DNA from: Hymenobacter sp. BT730
Lineage (GTDB): Bacteria; Bacteroidota; Bacteroidia; Cytophagales; Hymenobacteraceae
Length of the DNA: 64,000 bases
Assembly: GCF_030542105.1 (NCBI RefSeq)
Contig: NZ_JAUOFB010000001.1
Coordinates: forward strand, 1,488,001-1,552,000
Direction: 5' to 3'
Made by a program: the position numbers and the translations under genes
Notes under the pieces: generated by a model
Databases searched by the model: none
The model's input: only the letters and a program-made list of their open reading frames with translations
Told to the model about the DNA's origin: nothing
In this document: one piece after another, positions 18,176 to 26,987 of the stretch
Position numbering within the stretch: position 1 is the first letter of the stretch
Layout of the letters: each line of letters starts with the position of its first letter

Positions 18176-19879
18176 TTACCCGGCCGCAATAGCCTTGCGC
18201 TTGGTTACCCGAGGATGACGCTCCTCGCTACCCTGGGCCAGCAGTTCCTCGTCGCGGTCCGACTTTTTCACGGTCCAGCTGAGCGAGTAAAGGTCCTTGC
18301 GCCGGTCACGGAGGTTACGCACGGCCCCGCTGGTATTCAGATCCTTGAGCAGGTCCAGGTCCAGGTCAGCAATGAGGGTCATTTCCGTATTGGGGGTGGC
18401 TTCGGCCACGATGGCATCGTGGGGGAAGGCAAAGTCTGAGGGGCTGAACACGGCACTCTGCGAGTACTGAATGTCCATGTTTTCTACGCGGGGCAGGTTG
18501 CCGACTGAGCCGGTAATGGCCACGTAGCACTCGTTTTCAATGGCCCGGGCCTGGGCGCAGATGCGCACGCGCTGGTAGGCGTTTTTGGTATCGGTCCAAA
18601 ACGGCACGAACAGGATTTTCACGCCCTCATCAGAAAGCATGCGCGCCAGCTCGGGGAACTCCACGTCGTAGCACACCAGAATGCCAATTTTGCCGAAGTC
18701 AGTGTCGAAGCACTTCAGCTTATCGCCGCCGCGCATGCCCCAGTAGGAGGCTTCGTCGGGGGTTACGTGCAGCTTGTACTGCTCATCTACCGTACCGTCA
18801 CGGCGGCAGAGGTAGGCCACGTTGTGCAGCTTACCATCCTCATACACCGGCATAGAGCCGGCCACAATATTGATGTTATAGCTCACGGCCAGCTCCATCA
18901 TCTTCGCCTTGATAGGCTCGGTGAAGGCCGCCATAGCCCGAATAGCTACCGAAGGCGAATCCTCGTTGGTGAGGGCCATGAGCGGGGCGTTGAAGAATTC
19001 CGGGAACATCACGCAGTCAGACTTATAGCCCGACACGGTATCCACGAAAAACTCAATCTGCTGCAGCAAGTCTTCCAGGGAGCGGGTAGCGCGCATCTGC
19101 CACTGTACAATGCCAATGCGCACGTTGCTCTTCGTGTTACCGATGAGCTTGTCTACATCCTCATCGTAGTACACGTTAATCCACTCCAGCAGCGTGGCAA
19201 ATGCCTTGGACTCGGAGTCGTAGGGCAGGTAGCCGCGAATGATTTTGCGGACATAGAAGTCGTTGGAGAGCTGGAAGGTGAGGATGGGGTCGGTGATTTC
19301 CTTGTTACGCACCATCTCCACATACTTGGCGGGCGTCATTTCATTGGCATACGCTGCGTAGCCGGGAATACGGCCGCCGGCCACCATAGCGCGCAGGTTC
19401 AGGTTCTCGCACAGCTCTTTGCGGGCGTCGTACAAGCGGCGGCCCAGGCGCAAACTGCGGTATTCCGGGTCCACGAACACGTCCACGCCATAGAGCGTGT
19501 CGCCATCGGAGTTATGGGTGTCAAACTTACCAAGGCCGGTTATTTTGGCGTACGTGTGCCGGTCGCCGAAATCGGAATACTGCACAATAATGGCCAGGGC
19601 GGCGGCTACCACCATGCCATTATCTTCGATGCAGATCTGTCCCTCGGGAAATTTGCGCAGCAGGTTATTGTATTCGTCCTGCGCCCAGGCGCCTTCCATA
19701 TTGGAATACACCTTGTCCATAATGTCGCGCACAGCTTTATAGTCACTGCGGCGTAGGGTGCGGAGTACCAGCTTGTGGGCCGGTACTGCTGTGGGCGTAA
19801 GCCGCTCAAGCGGAGCCGGTTTGCCGGGCGAACCTTGTTTTTTGGCGAGGCCGCCCGCTTTGGAACTGGAAGAAGACAT
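18176..19879 (-). CDS. GNAT acetyltransferase-nitrilase (carbon-nitrogen hydrolase) fusion
   Basis: 567-residue two-domain protein. After a low-complexity Ser/Lys/Pro start, residues 38-205 form a GNAT N-acetyltransferase domain (acetyl-CoA-binding stretch near EYRSLRLGRRLYDARKEL). Residues 252-520 form a nitrilase-superfamily hydrolase with the complete catalytic triad: Glu294 (MFPEFF), Lys369 (YKLHVTP) and Cys403 (GILVCYDVEFPE). The fusion is widespread in bacteria and usually annotated as bifunctional; the real substrate is not established to my knowledge. Single-gene unit with a perfect -7 box at 19906-19913 and a strong terminator. An amidase acting on an acetylated amine product would explain the fusion (inference). 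Confidence 0.9.
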   Translation of the reverse strand: MSSSSSKAGGLAKKQGSPGKPAPLERLTPTAVPAHKLVLRTLRRSDYKAVRDIMDKVYSNMEGAWAQDEYNNLLRKFPEGQICIEDNGMVVAAALAIIVQYSDFGDRHTYAKITGLGKFDTHNSDGDTLYGVDVFVDPEYRSLRLGRRLYDARKELCENLNLRAMVAGGRIPGYAAYANEMTPAKYVEMVRNKEITDPILTFQLSNDFYVRKIIRGYLPYDSESKAFATLLEWINVYYDEDVDKLIGNTKSNVRIGIVQWQMRATRSLEDLLQQIEFFVDTVSGYKSDCVMFPEFFNAPLMALTNEDSPSVAIRAMAAFTEPIKAKMMELAVSYNINIVAGSMPVYEDGKLHNVAYLCRRDGTVDEQYKLHVTPDEASYWGMRGGDKLKCFDTDFGKIGILVCYDVEFPELARMLSDEGVKILFVPFWTDTKNAYQRVRICAQARAIENECYVAITGSVGNLPRVENMDIQYSQSAVFSPSDFAFPHDAIVAEATPNTEMTLIADLDLDLLKDLNTSGAVRNLRDRRKDLYSLSWTVKKSDRDEELLAQGSEERHPRVTKRKAIAAG

Positions 19880-19905
19880 AAGAAAAGTTGAAAACGAAGT
19901 TTGCT

Positions 19906-19913
19906 CAAAGGTA
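19906..19913 (-). promoter_or_regulatory. -7 box TACCTTTG for the GNAT-nitrilase gene
   Basis: Exact TAnnTTTG match, 26 bp before the ATG at 19879. Confidence 0.6.
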
Positions 19914-19965
19914 CGGCGTCAGTGGGCCTTACGTTGGGCTTGTCAGAAAAGGGCAAAAGCAATCC

Positions 19966-19990
19966 GCCCGATTCAGAGGCTGAAACGGGC
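19966..19990 (-). terminator. Probable terminator after the CoA-transferase unit
   Basis: An 11-bp stem with one mismatch (19966-19976 with 19980-19990) and a 3-base loop is followed on the minus strand by T-rich sequence. It lies 37 bp past the stop of the B-subunit gene. Confidence 0.5.
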
Positions 19991-20026
19991 AGAAGTACAA
20001 CAACTATCCAAGAGAAAAGGTCAGCC

Positions 20027-20683
20027 TTAGAGCACCATTTCGGGCACGCCGCCTTCCGGTATCACCAGCTTGCCGGCCGTAGCGGCCTGAATCTGCTCTA
20101 CGGATACGCCCGGTGCCCGCTCGCGCAGCACAAAACCATCGGGCGTGATATCCATTACGGCCAGCTCGGTTACTACTTTCTTCACGCAGCGCAAGCCGGT
20201 AATAGGCAGGGTGCAGTCGGTTAGTAGTTTGCTGCTGCCATCTTTGGCTACGTGCTGCATGGCCACAATAATGTTCTTGGCCGAAGCTACCAGGTCCATG
20301 GCGCCGCCCATGCCTTTTACCATTTTGCCGGGAATCTTCCAGTTGGCAATGTCGCCGCGCTCCGAGACTTCCATGGCGCCCAGAATGGTCAGATCCACGT
20401 GCTCCCCGCGAATCATCCCAAAGGAGTCGGCGGAGGAAAAGAGGCTGGAACCGGGCAGGGTGGTAACGGTCTGTTTACCGGCATTGATAAGGTCAGGGTC
20501 TACTTCGGCATCAGTAGGGAAGGGGCCCATGCCCAACAGGCCGTTTTCGCTTTGCAGCACCACATTAATGCCGGTGGGAATGTAGTTGGCTACCAGCGTA
20601 GGAATGCCAATACCCAGGTTTACGTAGTAGCCGTCGCGCACTTCCTGCGCTATTCGTTTGGCAATGCCGTGTTTATCTAACAT
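20027..20683 (-). CDS. scoB: 3-oxoacid CoA-transferase subunit B
   Basis: 218-residue beta subunit of a succinyl-CoA:3-ketoacid CoA-transferase, which moves CoA from succinyl-CoA to acetoacetate or a similar oxoacid. The active-site motif SENGLLG carries the catalytic Glu (Glu46), which forms the covalent CoA thioester. [13 protein letters not shown] near residue 22 and [19 protein letters not shown] are family motifs. Its partner, subunit A, is 1.4 kb upstream on the same strand with a serine hydrolase gene between them. The exact acyl substrate (acetoacetate, butyrate or other) cannot be read from the sequence. Confidence 0.9.
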   Translation of the reverse strand: MLDKHGIAKRIAQEVRDGYYVNLGIGIPTLVANYIPTGINVVLQSENGLLGMGPFPTDAEVDPDLINAGKQTVTTLPGSSLFSSADSFGMIRGEHVDLTILGAMEVSERGDIANWKIPGKMVKGMGGAMDLVASAKNIIVAMQHVAKDGSSKLLTDCTLPITGLRCVKKVVTELAVMDITPDGFVLRERAPGVSVEQIQAATAGKLVIPEGGVPEMVL

Positions 20684-20706
20684 ATGGGTGGGAGAGAAGA
20701 GCGAAT

Positions 20707-22014
20707 TTATTTTCCGGATTCAGCTGTGGGCGGCACTACTGCCTGCCGCACTTGCTGTTTGAATTTGCCGGCCAGGTCCTCGGCCGTCGTATTCGGGAAT
20801 TTCTGGGTGTACAGGAGGGCTACGATTTTGAGCTTGGGGTCTACCCAATACGTGGTGCCAAAAATGCCGCCCCATTCATAAGAACCTTCGGACAGCCCGC
20901 CTTTATCGGCCCACTTAGCTGGAGTGATGCTGAAGCCCAGGCCAAACTTATTCTGGCCCTGGTCAAGGGCACCAATCTGGTTGGTGGTCATGAGGTGTAC
21001 AGTAGCCGGCTTCAGCAAGCGGCGGCCGTTATATTCGCCCTCATTCAGCAGCATTTGCAGGAAAACGGCGTAGTCATCGATAGTGGAAGATAGGCCAGCC
21101 CCACCCGAGAAATAGGTGCCCGCCGCTTTGGGATAGTCGGGCGTCATGCCGTTTTGCGGGCGCATTTTCACCGGAGTTTTGTTGGCGCCATCCTCTATGT
21201 AGAGTTCTACTAACCGCGCCTGCTTGGCGGCAGGTAAGTAAAAGTAGGTGTCGCGCATGCCCAAGGGCTCAAAAACGCGCGTCCGGAAGAACTGATCTAA
21301 GGGCTGTTTGGCAAGTACCTCAATCAGGCGCCCCAGTACATCTATACTCAGGCCATAGGTAAATTGCTCGCCCGGCTGATGCATCAGCGGCAAGGCGCCC
21401 AGCCTATTCATGGCCGCAGCCAGCGTGTCGCCTGGCGTACCAATGCCGCTGGGGATATGCGCTTTTGCATAAATAGCGCAAGCTTCCTTGGAACCAATGA
21501 CAGGGTAGCTGATTCCCGAAGTATGCGTGAGCAGCTGCCGGATGGTTATTTCCGATTTGGCCGGTACCGTAGTGTACGTGGAGTCTTTCTCGTTGAAAGT
21601 AGCCAGCACTTTAGGGTTCCGAAATGCCGGTAGGTATTTCGAGATGGGGTCATCGAGCTGCAATTTGCCTTCATCGTACAGCAGCATTACGCCCACACTG
21701 GTAACAGCCTTGGTTTGGGAAGCAATACGAAAAATAGCATCGGGCCGAAGCGCCGTTTTCGTGCCCAGGTCGTCCAGCCCAAATGCTTTCCGATAGATAA
21801 CCTTACCATTCTGCGCCACCAGAGCCACGGCACCGGGTACGCGGTTTGCGGCCGTGTACTCGCGTAACAGGTTGTCCAATCCTGCTGCCTTCTTGGGGCT
21901 AACAGTAAGGGTGCGGACCTTAGGCTGCTTAGGGGCCGCTGGTGCCAAGGTTTGGGCAAAAGCGCCGCCGCAAACCAAGTAGCTAAGCAGACCGAGGGTT
22001 ATCCTGTTTATCAT
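20707..22014 (-). CDS. Secreted serine hydrolase, class C beta-lactamase-like
   Basis: 435-residue protein of the beta-lactamase/esterase EstB superfamily. ATG 22014 is chosen over a GTG two codons earlier and gives a clear signal peptide ([20 protein letters not shown]). The nucleophile motif is SQTK (Ser99-Lys102), with HTSGISYP and a YGLSIDVLG region matching the Tyr motif. A C-terminal Gly-rich [12 protein letters not shown] stands in place of the KTG triad. The gene sits between the CoA-transferase A and B genes in the same direction (23 bp before scoB, 57 bp after scoA), so it is likely co-transcribed. It may hydrolyse an ester such as an oxoacid or polyhydroxyalkanoate oligomer, or be an unrelated passenger. 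Resistance to beta-lactams is not implied. Confidence 0.85.
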   Translation of the reverse strand: MINRITLGLLSYLVCGGAFAQTLAPAAPKQPKVRTLTVSPKKAAGLDNLLREYTAANRVPGAVALVAQNGKVIYRKAFGLDDLGTKTALRPDAIFRIASQTKAVTSVGVMLLYDEGKLQLDDPISKYLPAFRNPKVLATFNEKDSTYTTVPAKSEITIRQLLTHTSGISYPVIGSKEACAIYAKAHIPSGIGTPGDTLAAAMNRLGALPLMHQPGEQFTYGLSIDVLGRLIEVLAKQPLDQFFRTRVFEPLGMRDTYFYLPAAKQARLVELYIEDGANKTPVKMRPQNGMTPDYPKAAGTYFSGGAGLSSTIDDYAVFLQMLLNEGEYNGRRLLKPATVHLMTTNQIGALDQGQNKFGLGFSITPAKWADKGGLSEGSYEWGGIFGTTYWVDPKLKIVALLYTQKFPNTTAEDLAGKFKQQVRQAVVPPTAESGK

Positions 22015-22071
22015 TTTCACACCAGAGGTAGAGCTTATGAATAGAGCCAGAAAGCAGATTGGCTCCTCTGG

Positions 22072-22779
22072 TTAACCAGCAGCAACTGCCCGCACGGTAC
22101 GCTGCTCAATGCGCTTCTCGTAGTTTTTGCCCTCAAAAATGCGCTGCACAAAAATGCCGGGCGTGTGAATCTCATTGGGGTCCAGCTCGCCGGCTGGCAC
22201 CAGCTCTTCTACTTCGGCTACCGTGATTTTGCCGGCTGTGGCCATCATGGGGTTGAAGTTGCGCGCCGTGCCTTTGTAGATGAGGTTACCGGCCGTGTCG
22301 CCCTTCCAGGCTTTTACAAAGGCATAATCAGCCTTCAGCCAGGTTTCCATCAAATACATTTTGCCATAGAACTCGCGGCTTTCCTTGCCTTCACCTACCT
22401 CGGTGCCATAGCCGGCCGGCGTAAAGAAAGCCGGAATACCCGCGCCGCCCGCGCGGATGCGCTCTGCCAGCGTGCCCTGCGGAATCAACTCTACTTCCAG
22501 CTCGCCGGAAAGTAACTGGCGCTCAAACTCCGCATTCTCGCCCACATAGCTGGAAATCATCTTCTTTACCTGCTTGGTTTGCAGCAGAAGCCCAATGCCA
22601 AAGTCATCGACGCCGGCATTGTTGCTGATGCAGGTAAGCTCGCGCACGCCCCGGCGCAGCAATTCCTGAATGGCGTTTTCGGGGATACCGCACAGGCCAA
22701 AGCCGCCGAGCATCAGCGTCATGCCGTCCTCAATGCCCTGCAGGGCCGCCTGAGCATCGGCTACAACTTTATTGATCAT
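22072..22779 (-). CDS. scoA: 3-oxoacid CoA-transferase subunit A
   Basis: 235-residue alpha subunit of the same CoA-transferase. The Gly-rich CoA-binding motif GGFGLCGIP is at residues 25-33. [34 protein letters not shown] and [20 protein letters not shown] are family blocks. First gene of the unit scoA - serine hydrolase - scoB; a -7 box (TACCTTTC) lies 24 bp upstream. Normally the A and B genes are adjacent and often overlap, so the spacing by a third gene is unusual. Confidence 0.92.
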   Translation of the reverse strand: MINKVVADAQAALQGIEDGMTLMLGGFGLCGIPENAIQELLRRGVRELTCISNNAGVDDFGIGLLLQTKQVKKMISSYVGENAEFERQLLSGELEVELIPQGTLAERIRAGGAGIPAFFTPAGYGTEVGEGKESREFYGKMYLMETWLKADYAFVKAWKGDTAGNLIYKGTARNFNPMMATAGKITVAEVEELVPAGELDPNEIHTPGIFVQRIFEGKNYEKRIEQRTVRAVAAG

Positions 22780-22803
22780 GGATGGGTGGTAAGGTTGGGA
22801 GCG

Positions 22804-22811
22804 GAAAGGTA
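22804..22811 (-). promoter_or_regulatory. -7 box TACCTTTC for the scoA unit
   Basis: Seven of eight positions match TAnnTTTG; 24 bp before the scoA ATG. Confidence 0.45.
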
Positions 22812-22861
22812 ATTAGAAGTGGGATATGAGCCAGCAGAAGTGCTAACCCACCCATAATAAC

Positions 22862-22965
22862 ACTGTCATCCTGAGCTTGCGAAGGACCTTCTCACGTTAG
22901 CACGAGTCGTTGTTACGATTATCGTTCATTGGTGAGAAGGTCCTTCGCAAGCTCAGGATGACAGT
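22862..22965. repeat. 34-bp perfect inverted repeat with 36-base spacer
   Basis: Arms 22862-22895 and 22932-22965 are exact reverse complements and read outward with TGTCATCCTGAGC. The element lies between the end of ribF and the promoter of scoA, both on the minus strand, so its RNA form could terminate the ribF transcript. From memory, TGTCATCCTGAGC…GAAGGACCTT strings recur as dispersed intergenic elements in bacterial genomes. No coding sequence lies within it. Confidence 0.85.
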
Positions 22966-22998
22966 TTTTGGGAGTGAAATTTTGAGCGAGTAAATAAG

Positions 22999-23952
22999 CT
23001 AACCGCCAATCAAATGCTGGCGGGCAGCCTGGGCATCCAGCGCAAGCTGCGCTTTCAGGGCTTCCATGCCTTCAAACTTCTGCTCCTCGCGCAGGCGAGC
23101 CACAAAATCCACAGTCAGGGGTTGGTCGTAAAGGTCGCCATCGAAGTCAAGCAGGTGCGCTTCCACCGTCTGGGTGACGTCGCCGCCCACGGTAGGGCGC
23201 ACGCCAATGTTGAGCATGGCGGGGTGGTGGGTGCCGGCTGCGGTAGTTGCCATTACGGCGTAAACGCCGCGGGCTGGCACCAGCTTCAGGGGTTCCTGGG
23301 GCTCAATGTTGGCGGTGGGCCAGCCGATAGTGCGGCCCAATTGCTTGCCACGCACTACAATGCCCGTGAAAGGATAGTAATAGCCCAGGTGGCGGTGGGC
23401 CGTTTGCACATCACCGGCCTGCAAAGCCTTCCGAATGCGGGTGCTGCTTACGCCCACCGCATCTACATCTTCGCGCGGAATCTCCTCCACCTCCATGCCA
23501 TACCGGTCGGCATTCTGGCTGAGGTATTCAAAGCTGCCTTCGCGGTTTTTACCGAAGCGGTGGTCGTAGCCGATAACCAGCTTTTTAGTGCCTACGGTCT
23601 GCAGCAGAATCTGCTGGATAAACTCTTCCGAGGTAAGCTCCGCAAACTCCCGGGTGAAGGGGACAATCAGGAGGTAATCTACGCCGTACTCACGCAGTTT
23701 CTCAATCCGCTCGTCCAGGGTATTAAGCAGGTGCAAATCCAGAGGCTGCGGGTGCGAAAGCGGCGGCGCCAGCACCAGGCGGGGGTGCGGCCAATAGGTA
23801 ATCACCACCGAAGGGCCACCACTCTGTCGGGCTACTTCCAGCAGCCGGTGCAGAATCTTCTGGTGCCCCAGATGCACGCCATCGAACGTGCCGCTGGTAA
23901 CCACGGCCTGGCCGAGAAACGGAAACTGCGCGGGGTCCCGAACGACTTGCAT
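22999..23952 (-). CDS. ribF: Bifunctional riboflavin kinase/FAD synthetase
   Basis: 317 residues: converts riboflavin to FMN and then FAD. ATG 23952 (MQVVRDPAQF) is chosen because the longer frame runs into truB; it starts 4 bp after the truB stop. The N-terminal FAD synthetase domain has the nucleotidyltransferase motif GTFDGVHLGH (21-30) and VGVSSTRIRKAL near residue 170. The C-terminal riboflavin kinase domain has GRTIGWPTANIEP and later MLNIGVRPTVGG. Last gene of the ftsX-DUF3098-uppP-truB-ribF operon, an order I recall as common in Bacteroidota. Confidence 0.94.
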   Translation of the reverse strand: MQVVRDPAQFPFLGQAVVTSGTFDGVHLGHQKILHRLLEVARQSGGPSVVITYWPHPRLVLAPPLSHPQPLDLHLLNTLDERIEKLREYGVDYLLIVPFTREFAELTSEEFIQQILLQTVGTKKLVIGYDHRFGKNREGSFEYLSQNADRYGMEVEEIPREDVDAVGVSSTRIRKALQAGDVQTAHRHLGYYYPFTGIVVRGKQLGRTIGWPTANIEPQEPLKLVPARGVYAVMATTAAGTHHPAMLNIGVRPTVGGDVTQTVEAHLLDFDGDLYDQPLTVDFVARLREEQKFEGMEALKAQLALDAQAARQHLIGG

Positions 23953-23956
23953 ATGC

Positions 23957-24817
23957 TTAGGAGTTGGAGGCGGTTGAATCCAGATCAGTAGAAGGCTCAG
24001 TACTTGGTGTAGCGGCCTGCTGAGCAGCATAATATTCCAGACCGGCCCGGACTGGGCGGGGGCGGTTGCCCCGCTCTGAGCGTGGACGGGCATTTTCGGC
24101 GCCCGCCGGCCGGGGTGGGGCCAGGGCCTGAATCTGCTCCATGTTCAGGGCATCTTCCAGCCGATACTCCCCAATACGGGTACGTACAAGTTTAGTCAGG
24201 TGCGCGCCGCAGCCCAAGGCTGCGCCAAAGTCGCGGGCCAGGCTGCGGATATACGTGCCTTTGGAGCATACCACCCGAAAATCTACTTCCGGCAGCGCAA
24301 TGCGCGTCAGCTCAAAGGCTTTAATATCGATTTGCTTGGACTTGATTTCGGCCTCTTCGCCGCGACGGGCTACTTCGTAGGCGCGCTCTCCATTCACCTT
24401 CACCGCCGAAAACAGGGGCGGCGTTTGTTGGATTAAGCCCACAAACTGCTCGGTGGCAGCGTGTAGTTCGGCCTCCGTGAGGTGCTGATAAGGCAACTCG
24501 GCATCCACAGGCGTTTCCAGGTCGAAGCTCGGGGTGGTATGGCCCAGGCGGAAGGTGCCGGTATACTCTTTTTCCTGTGCCTGAATCAGGTCAATCTGCT
24601 TGGTTTTCTTGCCGGTGCATAGAATCAGCAGGCCCGTGGCCAGTGGATCCAGCGTGCCCGCATGGCCGATTTTCTTGATGCGCAGGGTGTTTTTTACTTT
24701 GCGCACCACATCAAACGAAGTCCAGGTCAGGGCCTTGTCAAGCAGCAGCACTTCACCAGCTTCAAAATCGAAGCCAGTGGCAGGCGTAAGGCCGGAATCA
24801 GGAAGGTGCGTGCTCAT
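23957..24817 (-). CDS. truB: tRNA pseudouridine(55) synthase
   Basis: 286 residues. Makes pseudouridine 55 in the T loop of tRNAs. The catalytic motif GHAGTLDPLATG (51-62) contains the nucleophile Asp57, and VCSKGTYIRSLARDFG is the second family block. The C-terminal 50 residues are Arg/Pro/Ala-rich and low in complexity, a tail not needed for the fold. ATG overlaps the uppP stop by four bases (ATGA), so translation is coupled. Ribosomal and FAD genes in one operon with cell-wall genes reflect a housekeeping block. Confidence 0.95.
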   Translation of the reverse strand: MSTHLPDSGLTPATGFDFEAGEVLLLDKALTWTSFDVVRKVKNTLRIKKIGHAGTLDPLATGLLILCTGKKTKQIDLIQAQEKEYTGTFRLGHTTPSFDLETPVDAELPYQHLTEAELHAATEQFVGLIQQTPPLFSAVKVNGERAYEVARRGEEAEIKSKQIDIKAFELTRIALPEVDFRVVCSKGTYIRSLARDFGAALGCGAHLTKLVRTRIGEYRLEDALNMEQIQALAPPRPAGAENARPRSERGNRPRPVRAGLEYYAAQQAATPSTEPSTDLDSTASNS

Positions 24818-25605
24818 ATCAGCTTCAGGTTGATGCCCAGACCCAGCATAATCAGAATGACGACGCCAACTAGAATACGGTAGAAACCGAAAGCACGGAA
24901 ACCGTAGCGGGTAAGAAAATTTACAAAAGAGCGCACCGCCAGCATGGCCACCGCAAATGCTACGGCGTTGCCAAACAGCAGCATCTTCAGCTCCGCTATA
25001 GAAAGCGGGTTTGATTTATAGCCTTTCAGCAGCTGATACCCCGTGATAACCACCATAGTAGGCACGGCCAGCAGAAAGGAGAAATCAGCTGCCGAACGCC
25101 GGTCGAAGCCCTGCGCCAAGCCACCCAAAATAGTAGCCGCAGAGCGGGATACGCCCGGAATCAGGGCAATGCACTGGTACAAACCAATACGAAACGCCTG
25201 CTTATACTTAGGCATGGAAACGTAGTGGGGCTTCTTGTTCTTAAACATCTGGTCTACGAACAGCAGCACGATGCCTCCCAGCACCAGGGCCCAGGCTACT
25301 ACCGCTACGCTTTTCAGCAGCTGCTCAATAACATCCTTCAGCAGGAAACCCAAAAAGCCAAAAGGCAGAAACGCCACGGCCAGCTTCATGTAGAAACCGG
25401 TGCTCTGCAAAAACCGCCGCCAGTACAGCACTACCACCGAGAGGATAGCGCCCAGCTGAATACCCGTAATGTAGGTTTCCGTGTAAGGCAATTGGCCAAT
25501 CCCCAGCAGATTGGCTACGATAACCATGTGACCCGTGCTGGAAACGGGCAAAAACTCCGTGAGCCCCTCGACCACGGCGAGGAGCAACGCGTGCCAATAA
25601 TTCAT
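24814..25605 (-). CDS. uppP: Undecaprenyl-diphosphatase
   Basis: 263-residue integral membrane enzyme (BacA family) that removes a phosphate from undecaprenyl pyrophosphate to recycle the lipid carrier of peptidoglycan and O-antigen synthesis. Family motifs are intact: EGLTEFLPVSSTGH (13-26) and PGVSRSAATI near residue 150. Seven or eight membrane segments are visible. It begins directly after the DUF3098 stop with no gap. Overproduction gives bacitracin resistance in other species; that is family knowledge only. Confidence 0.95.
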   Translation of the reverse strand: MNYWHALLLAVVEGLTEFLPVSSTGHMVIVANLLGIGQLPYTETYITGIQLGAILSVVVLYWRRFLQSTGFYMKLAVAFLPFGFLGFLLKDVIEQLLKSVAVVAWALVLGGIVLLFVDQMFKNKKPHYVSMPKYKQAFRIGLYQCIALIPGVSRSAATILGGLAQGFDRRSAADFSFLLAVPTMVVITGYQLLKGYKSNPLSIAELKMLLFGNAVAFAVAMLAVRSFVNFLTRYGFRAFGFYRILVGVVILIMLGLGINLKLI

Positions 25606-25914
25606 TTAGGAGCGCTTGTAAGTAGGGCGAGGTGCCGCAACGGGCGCAACAGGCTGAGAATTTTCAAGCGTGGCCGTGGCGGAAGGGGCAGTGGTTTCTG
25701 CTACCGGCACGTTGTCGGATTTGGCCATAATGGCGAAAAACTCGACTATAAAACCGGCTACAAGCAACAGGGGCCCCAGCGTAATGCCCAGGAAGCCTTC
25801 GCCATAATCGGCGGTATCCAGCGTCATGGTGATAAAGCCGGCCGCCAGCAGCGCCAGGCCCAGCAGCATCAGTCGGTAGTTGCGCCGCCCAAAGGCGAAT
25901 TTAGTAGCAGCCAT
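25606..25914 (-). CDS. DUF3098 small membrane protein
   Basis: 102 residues with two membrane segments (about 13-35 and 45-65) and the conserved opening KFAFGRRNYRLMLLGLALL. The tail is low-complexity, Ala/Pro/Thr-rich and basic at the end (RPTYKRS). DUF3098 is a Bacteroidota family almost always found between ftsX and uppP, as here, so a role in division or wall synthesis is likely by context only. The stop codon abuts the uppP start. Confidence 0.85.
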   Translation of the reverse strand: MAATKFAFGRRNYRLMLLGLALLAAGFITMTLDTADYGEGFLGITLGPLLLVAGFIVEFFAIMAKSDNVPVAETTAPSATATLENSQPVAPVAAPRPTYKRS

Positions 25915-25990
25915 GAGGTCGTAATTCAGGGGGTGTAATTCGTTTTGTACGAGTGCTGTTCAGCGAGTGATGGGGCAAACAGGCACGAAA

Positions 25991-26884
25991 TTAATACAGC
26001 TCATCCAGCGACATGCCCAGGTATTTGCGCACGGCCCGGTAGGAGCTGATAAAACCAATAAAGCTGCCCAGCGCCACCAGAATCAACAGCAGCACTATCA
26101 GCAGGCGCTCGTCGCGCAGTAGGCGCAGCTCGTCTACTTCCAGGTAAGCATACTGCAGCAGTGCCAGCAGCAGCAGTGAGGCCAGCACACCACTCACAAA
26201 GCCCTGCCAGGTGGCCCGCCGCAGAAAAGGCCGCTGAATAAAGAAGGACGTTGCGCCCACCAGCTGCATACTCCGAATGAGGAAGCGCTGCGAGAACAAA
26301 GCCAGCTTAATGGTATTGTTGATGAGCACCACCACCACAAAGGTGAGCACGGCCGCAAAGCCTAATAGGATCAGGCTAAGCTTGCGCACATTCTCATTAA
26401 TGGAAGTAATCAGGCTTTGTACATACTGCACCTCAAACACGCCGGTTTCCGCTTTCAGCTCCTGCTCTACCTGGTGCAGATGCTCCGTATCTGAGTATTC
26501 CGGGTTGATTTTCAGGATATAGGCGTCGCGCAAGGGGTTGTCACCCAGAAACTGCTGGAAGTCCTCGCCGGTCTGCTCCACAAACTGCTTGGCCCCTTCT
26601 TCTTTGGAAAGGAACCGCACCTGCGGCCGGTTGTCGCGGTAAGCAATAAAGGGCTTACTGGAGAATGTTTGCTGCAGGCGCAGCAACTGCGCCTCGGGCA
26701 GGTCACGCTCCAGATACACCTGCATTTCAATGTTTTCCTTCACTACCTCTGAGAGCTTATGCGCGTGCAACAGCAGCAGCCCAAACAGCCCGATGACCAG
26801 CAAGGCCAGCGTAATGCTGAACACCACCATGGCGTGCGGATAATTGCCAAGCTTCTTTTTGCGGGTAGGACGGGCTGGAGGCAT
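25991..26884 (-). CDS. ftsX: Cell-division protein FtsX (permease-like)
   Basis: 297 residues. ATG 26884 (MPPARPTRKKKLG) is chosen over a TTG three codons upstream, which falls inside a perfect -7 box. The membrane topology is that of FtsX: one segment at about residues 20-42, an extracytoplasmic loop to about 170 and three more segments, with the last region GSFIGFISSYRAVRKYLGMS. FtsX with the ATPase FtsE controls septal peptidoglycan hydrolases. No ftsE is in the window; Bacteroidota often keep it elsewhere. Head of the operon leading to uppP, truB and ribF. Confidence 0.92.
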   Translation of the reverse strand: MPPARPTRKKKLGNYPHAMVVFSITLALLVIGLFGLLLLHAHKLSEVVKENIEMQVYLERDLPEAQLLRLQQTFSSKPFIAYRDNRPQVRFLSKEEGAKQFVEQTGEDFQQFLGDNPLRDAYILKINPEYSDTEHLHQVEQELKAETGVFEVQYVQSLITSINENVRKLSLILLGFAAVLTFVVVVLINNTIKLALFSQRFLIRSMQLVGATSFFIQRPFLRRATWQGFVSGVLASLLLLALLQYAYLEVDELRLLRDERLLIVLLLILVALGSFIGFISSYRAVRKYLGMSLDELY

Positions 26885-26890
26885 AGGGGG

Positions 26891-26898
26891 CAAAGGTA
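26891..26898 (-). promoter_or_regulatory. -7 box TACCTTTG immediately before ftsX
   Basis: Exact TAnnTTTG match, only 6 bp before the ftsX ATG. Transcription would start at or next to the start codon, giving a nearly leaderless mRNA and deciding against the longer TTG start. Confidence 0.6.
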
Positions 26899-26917
26899 GC
26901 TTTCAGTTGCCAGTTGT

Positions 26918-26987
26918 GAGTTGCCGGTTAGGAGTTTTTCCGGTTTTCACCTGATACCGGCCACCAACAACACTTAACCGGCAACTC
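26918..26987. repeat. 13-bp inverted repeat between TamB and ftsX genes
   Basis: GAGTTGCCGGTTA (26918-26930) is repeated inverted at 26975-26987, the latter running into the end of the TamB-like gene. The stretch also holds direct copies of AGTTGCC. It could fold as the end of the long transcript, but no T-run follows. Confidence 0.5.

Noticed and set aside
20707..22014. Beta-lactam resistance gene
   Set aside because: The fold is that of serine hydrolases in general; many such proteins are esterases or peptidases and nothing here shows lactam activity.
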